Source: Chrysopilus asiliformis | Taxonomy: Eukaryota; Arthropoda; Insecta; Diptera; Rhagionidae | NCBI GenBank assembly: GCA_964034945.1 | Contig: OZ035963.1 | Span: forward strand, 62,097,182-62,161,181 | Reading direction: 5' to 3' | DNA: 64,000 nt | In this document: positions 38,405 to 49,331 of the stretch, piece by piece | Layout of the letters: every line of letters starts with the position of its first letter | How positions within the stretch are numbered: the stretch's first letter is position 1 | Position numbers and translations under genes: made by a program | Notes under the pieces: model-generated | Told to the model about the DNA's origin: nothing | Databases searched by the model: none | The model's input: the letters and a program-made list of their open reading frames with translations, nothing else

Positions 38405-38568
38405 GCTCGGAATACGCCTGCACCGGATTCAATGAGTGCTGATTCCAGACGTACAGTCGATTATCATTCCCACCGCTGGCCAAATATTGATTATCTGGAG
38501 ACCATTTGAGGCCGCAAACTTCCTGCCGATAGCCGGCGAGGCGACGCTCCGATTGTTGGGCGGGTTTT
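38405..38568 (-). pseudogene. fzr: Isolated WD40 fragment of fizzy-related/Cdh1
   Basis: The minus strand encodes QSERRLAGYRQEVCG, then LKWSPDNQYLASGG, then NDNRLYVWNQHSLNPVQ. This matches a highly conserved WD40 blade of Fzr/Cdh1, the activator of the anaphase-promoting complex. The frame is open but starts just after an in-frame stop; an AG could act as acceptor at 38569-38570. It ends at TAT TCC GAG C where Fzr normally continues with His. There the sequence turns into CTAAATAAAA, which resembles the border of the composite repeat (GAGCTAAATAAAAGC), with no GT donor. No neighbouring Fzr exon was found. I infer a captured or translocated fragment, not a working gene. Confidence 0.75.
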
Positions 38569-40683
38569 CTTCCAGAAATAATATTAATGTGTTATCAATT
38601 CGGGCGTCACGGAGAGAAACCTCTCCATTATGTGTTGAAAAACTAAACGGATATTGCTTAATGCTGTGCAAAAAAGCCCACTCTCGGAATGTAGGAAAAA
38701 TCTGCACAAATAAACGCACATTAGTAGCAATTATGTATGATTGTTTACCATTTGTCAAGGACTCTGACAGATCCTTTTCTCGCAATGCGCCACCACTTTT
38801 TTCCACACATTAATCTCACGTTCCCGCATATGCCACTATTCGAAGCGATAAGGATTTTCGTCCTGTGATGGGATTATAGGAAAAAAAATACTGTTTTTTT
38901 CCTTCCATATGCCGGTATTAATACACACATTAGCTAGCATTGAACAACTAAAAGAGCATAAAGTTTAGCATCAAACGAAGGGTTCTTGTTTCCGTGATCA
39001 GGTAAGATAATGCGAAAGGATATTTCTGGTGAAGGATATATGAATATAGGATAAGGAGGCGTACCGACATTTTGTTTATGAGCTACTAACCGTAAACGCT
39101 TCTGACGTCCTACAGGAACATTAATAAAAATTTCCCTCTAGAGGTTTTCCACGTCTAATGACAGGAATTGATGTTCCTGGAATACCAGAATATTATGATT
39201 TTTAACGTGAAAGTAATTATTCTTCAGAACCAATACTGAGATCAGCCATTAAACGGTTATTACTTAACAGTTTAGTAATTTGTTACAAAAGAACATTTTT
39301 ATGTGCTTGTTAGAATTTCCCCCTAAATTCAAAAAAAAAAAATCTCTTTGACATACGAGTATTTTTCCAAGCATTACAGAAGGGCTGGTTTTTTTCTTCA
39401 AATTTTCCAAGTATTTTTGTCGGTATTTTTCATGGCGCTTTGGGATCTGATGTCATCACATTTAGATGATATTTCCTTCGGGAGACGCTTCTTGGGATTT
39501 CACTCGAATTTAGTTGAGAAATTTGATTTCAATTTCGTGAAAAACAAAAGCTCTTCACAAAAGATGTCGTTGCCTTATTCATATGTCCCTTAGCGTCTTA
39601 AAATTCTGCTGGCACGGAAACAGATGTCATCGCGATTGGTTACAGTAACCATATTATATATGAGATGCTCCGAGGTTAATGTCTGACATTTTTTTTTCTT
39701 TTTCTTTTTCTCACTATTTTATGGGTTTTTGTTTTTTGTTCAACTCTTGTTTCCTTTGGAAATTGAGTATTTACCGAAGAAGGACGATTTCAGTCACTGA
39801 CAGTTGACTGATTGCAACTAAGAATGAGATTTTCGCCTAACATTTTCATGACAGAATGATGGAGGACGATATAAGCCGATTTATTATTTTTATTGCCAAA
39901 TATAGCAAAGAAAGATTTTCAATTGCGTTGGTTTATTTAATTTGTTACCAGAAACATTTCTCATTATTTTTGTATTAGTTTGATGTCAGTTTTTGGGAAA
40001 ACCTAATAAAGTCATACAACTTTGAAGGTTGATTTGCTTGAAAATAGAGAGCTTTTTCATGCGAATATCCTTTGGCACAAGGTGAGCTCGTGACTAAGTG
40101 TGTCTTGAATTTAATTTCGGCTGTTACTCGCATTTAAAGTAGGGTGAAAAATGTAAAATAATTGCTATCTCAAGTAACTCAAGAGGTCGCAAAGTGGGCG
40201 TATCGTCCTTGATTTGTCCCGATTCCGGCTTTGGGGGTCACAGCGTCCTATTTTTTTTTCTCGTGTTACTAAGTGTTACTCGTGTTTAAGGATTCAAAGT
40301 ACACTCGACATTAGTACCGAATCCACCCCTAATTTGGTGGTTGGCAAACCCTTACAAATGTTTAAAATTTTCTCCATAGTTCCGTAACTACAAATTCTCT
40401 ACTGACAATCTATTAAAATATTTTTTAGCATTTGCTTAAGTTTAAAGACCTTTTTAATGGCCCGAGATTTGTGCCAGCCTCACAACAGAAAAGATAATTG
40501 CAATGACATCTAAATTTGAAAAGGCCAAGGCTCGCAAAACCATACAAATGTTCCGAGTTCCATCCATAGATTTTGTAGATTTTCAATGTTGAAAATAAAC
40601 CAAGCCTTGATTTAAATCATGTTGATAAGTGAGAATGCCTTACAAATTATGCAACTTAAATGATAGTTGGTAACCAAGAAAAT
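38569..40683. other. Gene-free stretch
   Basis: A 125-codon minus-strand frame overlapping 38429-38806 is out of frame with the WD40 fragment and is a shadow. The rest is A+T-rich with no supported feature. Confidence 0.4.
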
Positions 40684-40685
40684 CC

Positions 40686-40915
40686 TTTTAATCATCATCA
40701 TTGACTTAACAACCCTGGCCGGTCTTCAGCGCCCCGTCAAGATCCCTCCACGTTTGTCGATCTTTTAATACTGTTCTCCAGTTCGGTACATCCAGGTTTT
40801 TGGCGTCGATACATCTAGCCTTAGGTCTACCAATCCTCCGTCTTCCATCAGGATTTGTTAAGGTCACTATTTTGGGAAAATCCTTTCGCAACCTCAATTT
40901 TAGGAGGTCGAGATA
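40686..40915 (-). mobile_element. 3' end of a non-LTR retrotransposon (RTE-like), truncated
   Basis: The minus strand encodes GRRRIGRPKARCID followed by NWRTVLKDRQTWRDL and ends at a stop at 40706-40708. The GRP-x-x-R-W/C-x-D ... N-W-R-x-x-x-x-D-R-x-x-W pattern is typical of the extreme C-terminus of RTE-like reverse transcriptase proteins of insects. The stop is followed by a short TGATGATGATTA tail, also typical of RTE 3' ends. The element is cut at its 5' side near 40915, so nearly all of the reverse transcriptase is missing. Confidence 0.7.
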
Positions 40916-42520
40916 GAGGATGTACAGAAAGAATAAAAAAATTATCGTAACAACCAGTTTTACACCAGTTGTATGCTAAATTTCATACAAGAAAGACAAC
41001 CAAATATAAGATTAGTTTAAATGTTGTTAATAACACTACAATAAGCAATTCTTTCAGAAAGCACTCACGAAAGTTATCTCAAGTTTTATTCAAATATTTA
41101 TCTATCATAGATCTTGACTCACATAGAAGGCGATTGACGATGCTGATTAGCGGAAAAACCACAAATATGTGTAATATCATAAAGGAGGTCAGGTTCATGT
41201 TGAACTTTTGCAAGACTGATCAACCGCCATCAAAACAGTATAAATAAACGGCGTTTCGGAGAGTTTCTCCCAATTTTTCTCTACTAATTATATTGAAAAA
41301 TTCATGCTTGAAAAAAAAAAGAATTTCCACTGTTTTTTCAGTTTGCCCTGTTGTTGCGTGTGCGAACGCTCAAAATATAAAACTCAAAAGTTTCTTTCTT
41401 TCGAGCGATTTGCAACCCTTTTTGAAGTGTACACAACCAGAGGGGAAGCATGAAAACAAAGTGTGAAAAACTTCCAAATTCAATAGCATTAAATTTTCTA
41501 GAGGAGAAAATAAAATTCCTGCAAACAAGGAATGTGATTTAAAAAGCAAGAGGCAAAAAAGCAAATAAGGATCCGGTGAAGGAATTTCACGCCATTTGAG
41601 CAAAATTTATCGCACAATAGGCAACAATTACCCGCCCAACATTTCGTCGTTTCGGGGTATATCTTTCTGTTATTCCCAAGTCTCCCCCCCCCCCCCCCTT
41701 CTTCCGCAATAAGACACAACAGTACATTGAAGGGACGAGCAGGGATTTCAGTTTTATATCGCTTTTGTTGATGTATGGTAAGTGGATTTTTTTTTTCTAC
41801 AAAAAAACCAACTTTTACTCCACTACTAACATTATCGCGGTACAACCCACACAACCAAAAGGATTGAATATACACGCAAAATGATAACGTATAATGTATG
41901 TTGTTTATAAGACGATACAGCCAGGAATGATGATGACGATATCATTACACATAAAAGATACTGTATATCACTTCTTTTACTTGAAAATATATCCCACACG
42001 TCAGGATAGATGGGAATCTCCTCAACCTAATTCCAGCTTGAAGAGAACCGGAATCTTTGCATATCGTCGGCGGAAAAAAAATACTTGGCACTCACTGTAT
42101 ATAAACAAAAAAAATATAGAACAAGTTGTAAAACTTCCCTTATGAACAACGAATTTTCTACCCTCAATCGGAATCGTTTGTAACCTTCATAAGAAATCGT
42201 TCTAAATTAAGAGCAGGCACAAAGTTCAAAGATCAAGAAAAAAAACATACATACATATGTCAGTAGCAAGGAAGCAACAGGTATGTGAAAAACCCATTAT
42301 CCTCGTGAAGATTTCTCCAACCGGAACCGGGTTTTGTTGTTAGTTAAGACTTGACGAAAACAAGTTTATGATGGTTGAACAAATTTAATGCGAAAATTTA
42401 CTGTAAGTGCGGTGGGATTTAACTGGATTTTTCTTTTCAAAATTACCTCCTTCTTTTTCAAATGAAGCAAAAGTCGAAATCAGCTCTTGTTTTTTTTTTA
42501 AAAAAAGAAAAAAAGGTTTT
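40916..42520. other. Gene-free stretch
   Basis: It contains a C15-type run near 41684-41699. Short frames at 40969, 41370-41875 and 41894 have no domain or splice partner that I could find. Confidence 0.35.
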
Positions 42521-42620
42521 CCTCTTCTCGGACATTTTTTTCTTGTCGTCCTCAATTAAAGTTTTAGATTCACTTAAAGTTAAATCATTAAAATTGGACC
42601 GGGCGGAACTCCATAACTAA

Positions 42621-43602
42621 AGGGACAAACAGATGACGGCAGCAACTGCGACTGCGGCGTCGACTGCGACTTCAAAAAAATTAGAAACCATGAATTCATA
42701 TGGGGCAGCCTACATGACGGCAGCAACTGCGACTGCGGCTTCGGCTTCAAAATAAATTTAGCAAAATCTCTAAATTCGACGACGTCGTCGTGGGGGTGCC
42801 ACCGAAAATTTTAGAGAAAATGAGGACTGACAACACCGATATAATAAGTGAATGTCAAAAGTGTTTTGTGCAATATAATAACATTAAATAATAACAACAT
42901 TATAATAATGCAAAAACGCGCACACAATTAACATCAATTTTTGAAAATTATCGTACAGAACAATCATTTTTCATATCTTGCAAACACGATTCAGAAATGT
43001 CAAAGTTTTTGTTGTTGGAACGCTGCCCGACGTCGAGTTTCATGCATGTGTTCCACTCGACTTTTCGACGCCCAAAAAGACGTCGCAGTCGACGCCGCAG
43101 TCGCAGTTGCTGCCGTCATCTGTTTGGCCCTTTAGTTTCAAGGTGCCGGTCCACATGAGAGTAAATGCCGGCGAGAACCTCTCGATAGCAGCTACTCGCA
43201 AATGGACACGTCTCTGAGAGTCGCTCGCAAAAACTCGCGAGCTAGTTTTTGCAAGCTGTCAAAAGTGATTCTACTCTCTAGTCGACACGCACCCAGTGAA
43301 CTCTCGGGGAGTTGCTTACCAGATACGAACGGCATTTGAATTTAGCTAGTCGCTCTCGAGAACTCGCCAAAGCAAGATGTCAAAAAAATCAAGATATTGG
43401 TCTTGAAAAGAAAAACATCGCCGAAATTAACTCTCAAATGGACAACCTCCTGTGAGTAACTCTCGAGAGTTTTTGAGACACCTTAACGATACTTACTTAC
43501 TAAAGCTCTATATTTCACACTAAGCATAAAAATCTAGTCAAGATTTGAAATCCGAGAAATTTTAGATGCACTAAATTTTATACCTATAGAAATTATTTCC
43601 CT
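42621..43602. mobile_element. Nested TAA-flanked insertion in repeat unit 1
   Basis: Units 2 and 3 have CTAAGGATG where unit 1 has CTAA, 982 bp, then TAAGGATGG; TAA thus flanks the whole insertion. Its left part (42621-43131) is itself an inverted-repeat element whose arms share ACAGATGACGGCAGCAACTG and GACTGCGGCGTCGACTGCGA, with termini AGGG[AC]CAAACAG. From 43141 to 43487 a weaker pair (AGGTGCCGGTCC against GACACCT) may mark a second, older insert rich in ACTCTCGAGAG-like words. The order of events is uncertain. Confidence 0.6.
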
Positions 43603-43890
43603 TAAGGATGGCCCCGAAACCTTTTTTTATATACATATTATATAAAGATAGTAATTTTTGCGTTTTGTTCAATACAAGTTTGGTGGTTGCATTGAGATTT
43701 TATCCAAAAGGTTACCTTTTTTTAAATGCAACGGTTTTCTCATCACATTTGGTCGAAATTGTTTGTTAAAGAAAATAAAAAAAAAACTATTTATTTGTAT
43801 TTGCGATTTATTGGTGAAACACTCCAAACATTAATAGGCATAGTTATAGACGTAATTGTATGCATCATCATCCTAGCCGATGAATGGTTT

Positions 43891-44051
43891 TTAAGGGAAT
43901 GGAATGCTGTAGAAAAAAAATATTGAAAAAAAAAAATCCTTTGAAATATTAAGTCTAGAAAAACTTACTCTAGATCGGGAGGATACTGAGGAGCAGCGGC
44001 AACGAACCCAAGAATGGCAGCCAAAAGAAGAGTTACAAGTACGAATTTCAT
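43891..44051 (-). pseudogene. Tyr-rich secreted peptide gene, copy 1 (truncated)
   Basis: Exon 1 is 43969..44051 and exon 2 43891..43906, with a 62-bp phase-2 intron (GTAAGT...CTACAG). The reading is MKFVLVTLLLAAILGFVAAA, then PQYPPDLDIPFP and stop, 32 residues. The signal peptide is identical to copy 2. In exon 2 the Tyr/Asp-rich middle is lost and two in-frame stops (TAA, TAG) precede a remnant reading DDDAYNYVYNYAY, still in frame, near 43850. A TATA box (44126-44133), the CTATCATTATC block and CTGAAGTGAACAC leader are conserved, as is an AATAAA (43807-43812). It is therefore a recently broken copy, or at most encodes a 12-residue secreted peptide. Confidence 0.75.
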
Positions 44052-44125
44052 TATTATTATGTTTTAATTAGTGTGTTCACTTCAGAGCGTAGACTGAACT
44101 TGGATAATGATAGAAATTGTTCGTC

Positions 44126-44133
44126 TTTTTATA
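44126..44133 (-). promoter_or_regulatory. TATA box of Tyr-rich copy 1
   Basis: TATAAAAA on the minus strand, about 75 bp upstream of the ATG. It is followed by CTATCATTATC and CTGAAGTGAACAC blocks that are shared, with few changes, with copies 2 and 3. Confidence 0.65.
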
Positions 44134-44359
44134 CCCAAAATTCAAAAATATTTTTTTTCAAAATTTATTCAAACAAAAGTAACAACGCAACGTATTGTTT
44201 TTATCTTAACATTTATAATTATCATCAAATATTAGCTACACTTGTTTTCTAACATTTGAGTAAATGTTTTGGTTCATGCGTCAAACATTAGTATTTTTGA
44301 CTAATTTTTAACAAATGGTTTTTGTTTGGGTCGCAAGAAATTTCCAGTTTTCAACATTT

Positions 44360-45042
44360 GGCCTCTTCTCGGACATTTTTTTCTTGTCGTCGTCACATAA
44401 AGTTTTAAATGGATTTCGAATCATACGCATAAAGACAGCATTTGTAAGGGGCTTTCCATAAATTACGTCACGCTAATTTTTAACCTTTCAAACCAACCCC
44501 CCAACCTTAAAAAATATTGTATAAAAATGCATTTCCGTGTGTTTGAAAAGTTTGAAAGACTTCTCTTTCAGAGAGAAGAATGAATTTTTGATTACCATTG
44601 TCTAGATAAAAAGAATATCTTAGTTCTAAGTATACAACAAAAATTGCGCCGCAGGCAAACTTTTTTAAAAAGTGCACTATATGTAGAGATTGCAAAGAAA
44701 AAAATTGCGCCGCTGACGAAAATTTTTGAACTTCAAGGTCAAGTACATTCTTAAATTGACATAACAGTTGCCAGAGAAGATGATTTCCATGTTTTATTCT
44801 CGTGAGGTCCAAATTTGACGCAGCAGGCTTCCAAATTACTCGCTTAAAGCGAGTCTAGAAAAATCACGCTTTATGTGAATGCCTGTATGTTAGATGAAAG
44901 AAAATTTGGATCATGTTCTGCAGTCACAGCAACATCCGGCTAGTGGCGACTTTCACGCTACCATGGAGTGGTGCCCGGGGAGGGGCCCCTTTCGACCATC
45001 CCCTCCTTCCCCTCGACGCAGTCCTGTGAGACGGATTTCTCT
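44360..45042. other. No gene seen
   Basis: It contains the CATAAATTACGTCACGCTAA motif at about 44457, a recurring insect repeat word. A G+C-rich patch at 44933-45030 has no recognised identity. Confidence 0.35.
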
Positions 45043-45046
45043 TTAA

Positions 45047-45104
45047 CACATTGACTGCCATGGCTATCATTTTTGATAGCAAAATTGGTCTGGCAGTCAA
45101 CGTG
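45047..45104. mobile_element. 58-bp piggyBac-type mini-element
   Basis: The termini CACATTGACTGCCA and its complement (TGGCAGTCAACGTG) lie between two TTAA tetranucleotides (45043-45046, 45105-45108). TTAA duplication and this terminus are typical of piggyBac-like MITEs. Its centre holds a further GGCTATCA...TGATAGC hairpin. Confidence 0.65.
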
Positions 45105-45440
45105 TTAAAGATTATAATTTTCGTCGTATAATATATATTTCGGAACATGCCAATAGAGTACCCCATTTTTTTTAAATTATACAGTCTGGGGTTCATGAAA
45201 TTTTATTTCGTTTTATTCAGGAGGACGTAAATCTCTACCACGACTCAATTAACATAAGCATAATCCATTCGTAGGCAAAACAATATTATTACCTAAAACA
45301 TTTTTTGACTGGAATAATTTAATTAAATAAAAGATAACACATTTGTAGGTGAATATGAAAGTTCATGTTACAATTTTGGATTTTTTTTTTGGATAAATCT
45401 GATACAAGGTCTTCTCAAATTTTATCGCTGTTACTTTTCG

Positions 45441-45447
45441 TATATAA
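45441..45447 (+). promoter_or_regulatory. TATA box of serine protease 2
   Basis: TATATAA lies 72 bp upstream of the ATG at 45513. A start about 30 bp downstream leaves a leader of about 40 nt. Confidence 0.65.
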
Positions 45448-45512
45448 ATAAAAGTGGGTGTATTTTTTTGTTGTTAAAACTGTACAATCGTTCAAACCAA
45501 TTACCCGTTAAC

Positions 45513-46373
45513 ATGAAATCGCTTCTACTGTGTGCAATTTTTTCGGTTTTTGGTACAAACTTTCTCGTATACGGAAAAGTATTAAAACCCAAAATAGTTG
45601 GAGGTGAAAATGCAGATTTGAAAAGTTCAAAATTCGTTGTAGCATTGCTGGCATCAGACCCAGTGCTTGGGATAAAACAACATGGCTGTGGAGGTTCGAT
45701 AATTACGGAACACTGGGTTTTAACTGCTGCCCACTGTTTTGACCACGCCGAGGCGTCGAATATATCGATGGTGTTACAAGCCGGAACTCTGCACCTGAAA
45801 GCGGATGGAGGTTTTAAACAAGAGCGAGCAGTTGGAAAGTACGTCGTTCATCCAAGATACAAGAATGTCGAGCCTGCGATCTTGGACTTCCCTTTTCCAC
45901 CCCACGACATTGCACTGGCATTCACAACGGAGCCATTTTTCTGGACAGAATTTGTCCAACCAATTAGACTCCCAACTACCAAAAATTTGGTGCCATCCGG
46001 TGTTGGAAGGGTTTTTGGATGGGGCGATACGTCCCGAGATGATACGAAGGTTTCACCCGATATTTTGCAAACCATTGAGTTGACTATTCTAGATTTAAAA
46101 GGATGTGAATGGATCCTGGAAACAAAACTGGAAAGTGGGATATTCTGCACCGCAGTTGACGACAGTAATTCGAGTGTCTCGCCGTGCGTTGGAGATTCCG
46201 GTGGACCGTTTATTCAAATGACTTCAAATGGATACCCAGAATTAATCGGAATTGTATCCTGGGGCTATACACCATGCGCGTATCCTGGAATTCCAAGTGG
46301 GTTCGTGCAAGTGTCGTCGTATATTGATTGGATATGGAAGACTATCGAAACTCAATTCCTTAATGAGAGATAG
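45513..46373 (+). CDS. Secreted chymotrypsin-like serine protease 2
   Basis: Single-exon gene for 286 residues. The signal peptide covers about residues 1-21; activation is after Lys27 (PK|IVGG). Catalytic residues are His74 (TAAHC), Asp132 (HDIAL) and Ser229 (GDSGGP). The residue equivalent to chymotrypsin 189 is Ser223, which with Gly at 216 suggests chymotrypsin-like specificity; the 226 position is Ser. Unlike protease 1, the oxyanion Gly193 is kept. A slightly long loop (about residues 117-130, rich in Pro and Phe) precedes the catalytic Asp. The start is the ATG of the signal peptide; a TTG 15 codons upstream is ignored. It lies between units 1 and 2 of the repeated segment and is a paralogue of the minus-strand protease at 35 kb. 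Secreted digestion or salivary function is inferred from family and context. Confidence 0.95.
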   Translation: MKSLLLCAIFSVFGTNFLVYGKVLKPKIVGGENADLKSSKFVVALLASDPVLGIKQHGCGGSIITEHWVLTAAHCFDHAEASNISMVLQAGTLHLKADGGFKQERAVGKYVVHPRYKNVEPAILDFPFPPHDIALAFTTEPFFWTEFVQPIRLPTTKNLVPSGVGRVFGWGDTSRDDTKVSPDILQTIELTILDLKGCEWILETKLESGIFCTAVDDSNSSVSPCVGDSGGPFIQMTSNGYPELIGIVSWGYTPCAYPGIPSGFVQVSSYIDWIWKTIETQFLNER

Positions 46374-46654
46374 TTAATTGAAGGTGTGAAACAGAGGGAA
46401 ACACCGTTTTCTCTTTCACACTTAACCAAAATTTAGTTAAATTTTTTAAAAATATTACAAGTAGTTTGTTAATTTTTATATAAATATTTATTTATTACAA
46501 AAGAATTTATATAGTTTGTACTTTTAATTCAACAATATTTTTTTATAAAAAAAAATTGTGGTTTTTACAAAAAAAAATGTTTTTTTTTCACAAAAATTTG
46601 ATATTTTCACAAAAAAATTGTTATGGTATAAAAATTTGCTGCTTTTACTAGAAT

Positions 46655-46931
46655 TTACACTGGTTCTGGATAGATCGGGTAATCAGTGGGATCTTGCGTA
46701 TAATCCGAGATGTCTGTTGTATCTTGATTATCATCTGATGGTGTATTGTCGTCCAAATCTGGGTACAAATTATATTCATTCCTAAGATTTTTTAATTTTT
46801 CCCATATTAAAACTTTTGTATCTTCAAAGGAATTAAAATCTTGTAAAAACTCACATTTGATCCTTCTTTTGCGGTGAACTGGACACAAACGCCAAACCAA
46901 GGAAAACCAAGAAAATTATCAAAAATCTCAT
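46655..46931 (-). CDS. Acidic secreted peptide, 67 residues, two exons
   Basis: Exon 1 is 46855..46931 and exon 2 46655..46781, with a 73-bp phase-2 intron (GTGAGT...CTTAG). Exon 1 encodes MRFLIIFLVFLGLAFVSSSP then QKKDQ. Exon 2 begins MNEYNLYPDLDDNTPSDD and ends DYPIYPEPV. After a clear signal peptide the mature part is about 47 residues, rich in Asp, Pro and Tyr, with no Cys. TATATA lies 75 bp upstream of the ATG (47006-47011). An unspliced frame through this region is misleading because it reads the intron. It starts tail to tail with serine protease 2, about 280 bp from its stop. Asp/Tyr/Pro composition and intron placement resemble the Tyr-rich genes, but I cannot align the mature parts. 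Function unknown. Confidence 0.8.
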
Positions 46932-47005
46932 GATGTAAAAAGATTCTAGTTCTATTGTCAAATCAAAAAACCAAACTACGAATTCCTTCTTAATACCTTC
47001 ATTAA

Positions 47006-47011
47006 TATATA
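47006..47011 (-). promoter_or_regulatory. TATA box of the acidic peptide gene
   Basis: TATATA on the minus strand, 75 bp upstream of the ATG at 46931, at a distance similar to the other small genes here. Confidence 0.55.
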
Positions 47012-47234
47012 CGAAAATTTAGTTTAAAAATTGTTTGAACAGATGTGAAAAAATTCGTAAGATGTTGCTAGGACATGAAAATGTGACACAAAAATATTTC
47101 TGGTTGTTAACAAACAAAATAGGCTACTGAGAAAATATACTACTGAGAAGAAAGAGACAGACAGAAATCCAATTATTGACTAATAAATCTTCAGTTACGA
47201 AATATAGTAAGTTGTTAACTAGACTAGGAACTAA

Positions 47235-47748
47235 AGCGGTCCCTACACGTTCAATCTTGCAGTCAATCATGCTGTCACAGCAAAAAGCTTATTTGCACTA
47301 GGCGCTCAATCATTCACGCAAGCATCACTTATTTGGAAACAGCCAAACCGACAGCACACAACACTTAATATAAATTTAAAAAAAAACTTTATTAAAACAA
47401 CACTTAATATATAAATTTAAAAAATCTTTGTCCTTATATTTTTCACTTTTCGTCGTCCACAACTCACTTCTTTGTCTATATAACTCGAAAAAGGATTCCC
47501 AAAAAACTTTGTCTTTGATTGACAGTATCGCCATACACGAAATGATTGACAGTATGATTGACAGTATCGCCATACACGTTCAACCATGCTATCATTCACA
47601 AAGCTCCCTTGAAAAATATCAAAATGATTTTGATATTGGCCAGCATGCTGTCAATCATCGAATTTGCATGACAGCATCACCATAGACGTTCAAAATGCTG
47701 TCACAGCATGCGATGATTGACTGCAAGATTGAACGTGTAGGGACCGCT
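47235..47748. mobile_element. TAA-flanked MITE, 514 bp
   Basis: The arms AGCGGTCCCTACACGTTCAA and TCTTGCAGTCAATCATGCTG are inverted at the other end with one or two changes. TAA lies on both sides (47232-47234, 47749-47751). The interior repeats GACAGTATCGCCATACACG-like words. PIF/Harbinger-type by duplication. Confidence 0.85.
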
Positions 47749-47751
47749 TAA

Positions 47752-48234
47752 CACTCTCGCCAAAAGCAGGCAAATCACGACGAACGCGGGTCTGCTGTGA
47801 TTCGCCCAAGATTGGCTACGTTTTGTTTGAGTCAGACCACAGAACTATATAACATAGAACAACTGTCACCATACAAAGCTCTGCTGAAAAATGGGCCCAA
47901 AAGTATTTCCCTCTTTATCGTACTTGAACGCATCCACTGAACTGTTTAAGGTCACGAAATTCAAATTTAGTTTGCCGCGAAATTCAAATTTCACAAGTTT
48001 GAGACTAACTTTAGGCGCAAACAAATAACTTTAGGCGCCAACACCATTCCGAAAGTCTATTTTCCTTTGACAGCTCACGGTTTAAACGAGAGGACTAGAT
48101 TTATTTTCATACGGTTATCTTGCTCTTACTTGACTCGTTTTGATTCACTGAACTGTATTGAAATGGGGCCATTTGAGACAGCAAATCGAGCGATCTAGTA
48201 TATCTATGAGTCAGACGCTCTCGCTCAAGAAAAG
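47752..48234. other. No gene seen
   Basis: No supported feature; the sequence is less A+T-rich than its surroundings but has no long frame. Confidence 0.35.
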
Positions 48235-48305
48235 CTCTGCGCATTACAATTACAAAAACATATAATTGTAATGCGCGGAAAAACATCTAATTGTAATGCG
48301 CAGAG
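48235..48305. repeat. 71-bp inverted repeat
   Basis: CTCTGCGCATTACAATTA at the left is exactly inverted at the right; a third partial copy (AATTGTAATGCGCGG) lies between. It may be a very small transposon or a local rearrangement. Confidence 0.55.
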
Positions 48306-48587
48306 ATGCAACGCTTTTTCACAAAGTTTTTCGAATTATGTTTTTCTGTAGAAAAACAAGAAACAATGATTTCTGGTTTTTGGAAAAAAAAATATTTCTT
48401 CTGCTTTTTGCTGTCGCTGTATCTGTTGCTATCGCTGTTGCTGTCGCTGTTGCTTTTACTGCCAGCTATTAGCTTTTATGAAATCTGTGACAATTTATTT
48501 AATGTTTGAGCATTTGTTGTCATTAGTAAAAATCCAGAAAATAGTGAATCCAAAAAATAGTGAACAGAAGTAAAAATCGGGAGTTTT

Positions 48588-48875
48588 TAAAAGCTTTTAT
48601 TTAGCTTGCCTTCGAATCTGTTTGTTTGTCTGTCGGTTTCTCTGTTTGTCAGATTCAAATATTGGAATCCACTTCTACTCATCCGATTGACTTGAAATTT
48701 TGCACACTTACGTAAGTCCGATCACAATAGAATATTTTCACTACTACCTCTTTGTAAGGGAAGGCCTTGGAAGGATAACGTGATTATCCTTTTCCTCAAA
48801 TTTTCCGAAAAAAATCTCATCTGAGGGTTTTGGGGCCGCTTAATCCGATCATGGCATTAAGAAATCTGTAAAATC
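48588..48875 (-). repeat. Tail and one module of the composite repeat, inverted
   Basis: It starts AAAAGCTTTTATTTAGCTTG, then a TTTGTCTGTC run, CATCCGATTGACTTGAAATT, and one diverged 121-bp module ending near GGCATTAAGAAATCTG. It is the reverse-order truncated form of the element at 52.9-54.1 kb. It joins directly to repeat unit 2 (GGACCGGGCGG). Confidence 0.75.
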
Positions 48876-49023
48876 ATTCAAATTGGACCGGGCGGAACTC
48901 CATAGCTAAGGATGGTCCCGAAACCTTTTTTTATATACATATATATAAAGATAGTAATTTTTGCGTTTTGTTCAATATAAGTTTGGTGCTTGCATTGAGT
49001 TTTTATACAAAAGGTTGCCTTTT

Positions 49024-49331
49024 TATACCCGTATGGTGAAACCAAAGGGTATACTAACTTTGCTTTACCGTTTGTAACGCCAAGATCCCGTCATCGCACA
49101 GAAAAATGAATTACACCAGTGTGTTTAGAAAATAATTGATTTTTGCATGTCCGTCCGTCTGTCTGTCTGTCCGTCTGTCTGTCTGTCTGTCCGTCTGTCC
49201 GTCTGTCTGTGGCGCGGATTGCGGGCGCACGGATTGAGCTAGAGACTTGAAATTTTGTGTGGATTCGTTTTTCGTAAAATGCGAGGCTAAGTTCGTTAAC
49301 GGGCAAAAATGGACCATTAGGGGGGGGGGGT
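49024..49331 (+). repeat. Dispersed repeat family C, half copy
   Basis: It begins TATACCCGTATGGTGAAACC and stops in a G run after ATGGACCATTAGG. Comparison with unit 1 shows that it replaced a few bases between a CCTTTTT tract and TTTCTCATCAC, so its far half was lost at insertion or later. Confidence 0.75.

Noticed and set aside
38429..38813. Two overlapping 125-codon frames on opposite strands
   Set aside because: Both are out of frame with the clear fizzy-related WD40 coding; they are shadows of it plus unrelated flank.
46655..46900. 81-codon unspliced minus-strand frame beginning MVWRLC
   Set aside because: It reads through the intron; the spliced model from ATG at 46931 gives a signal peptide and proper GT-AG sites.
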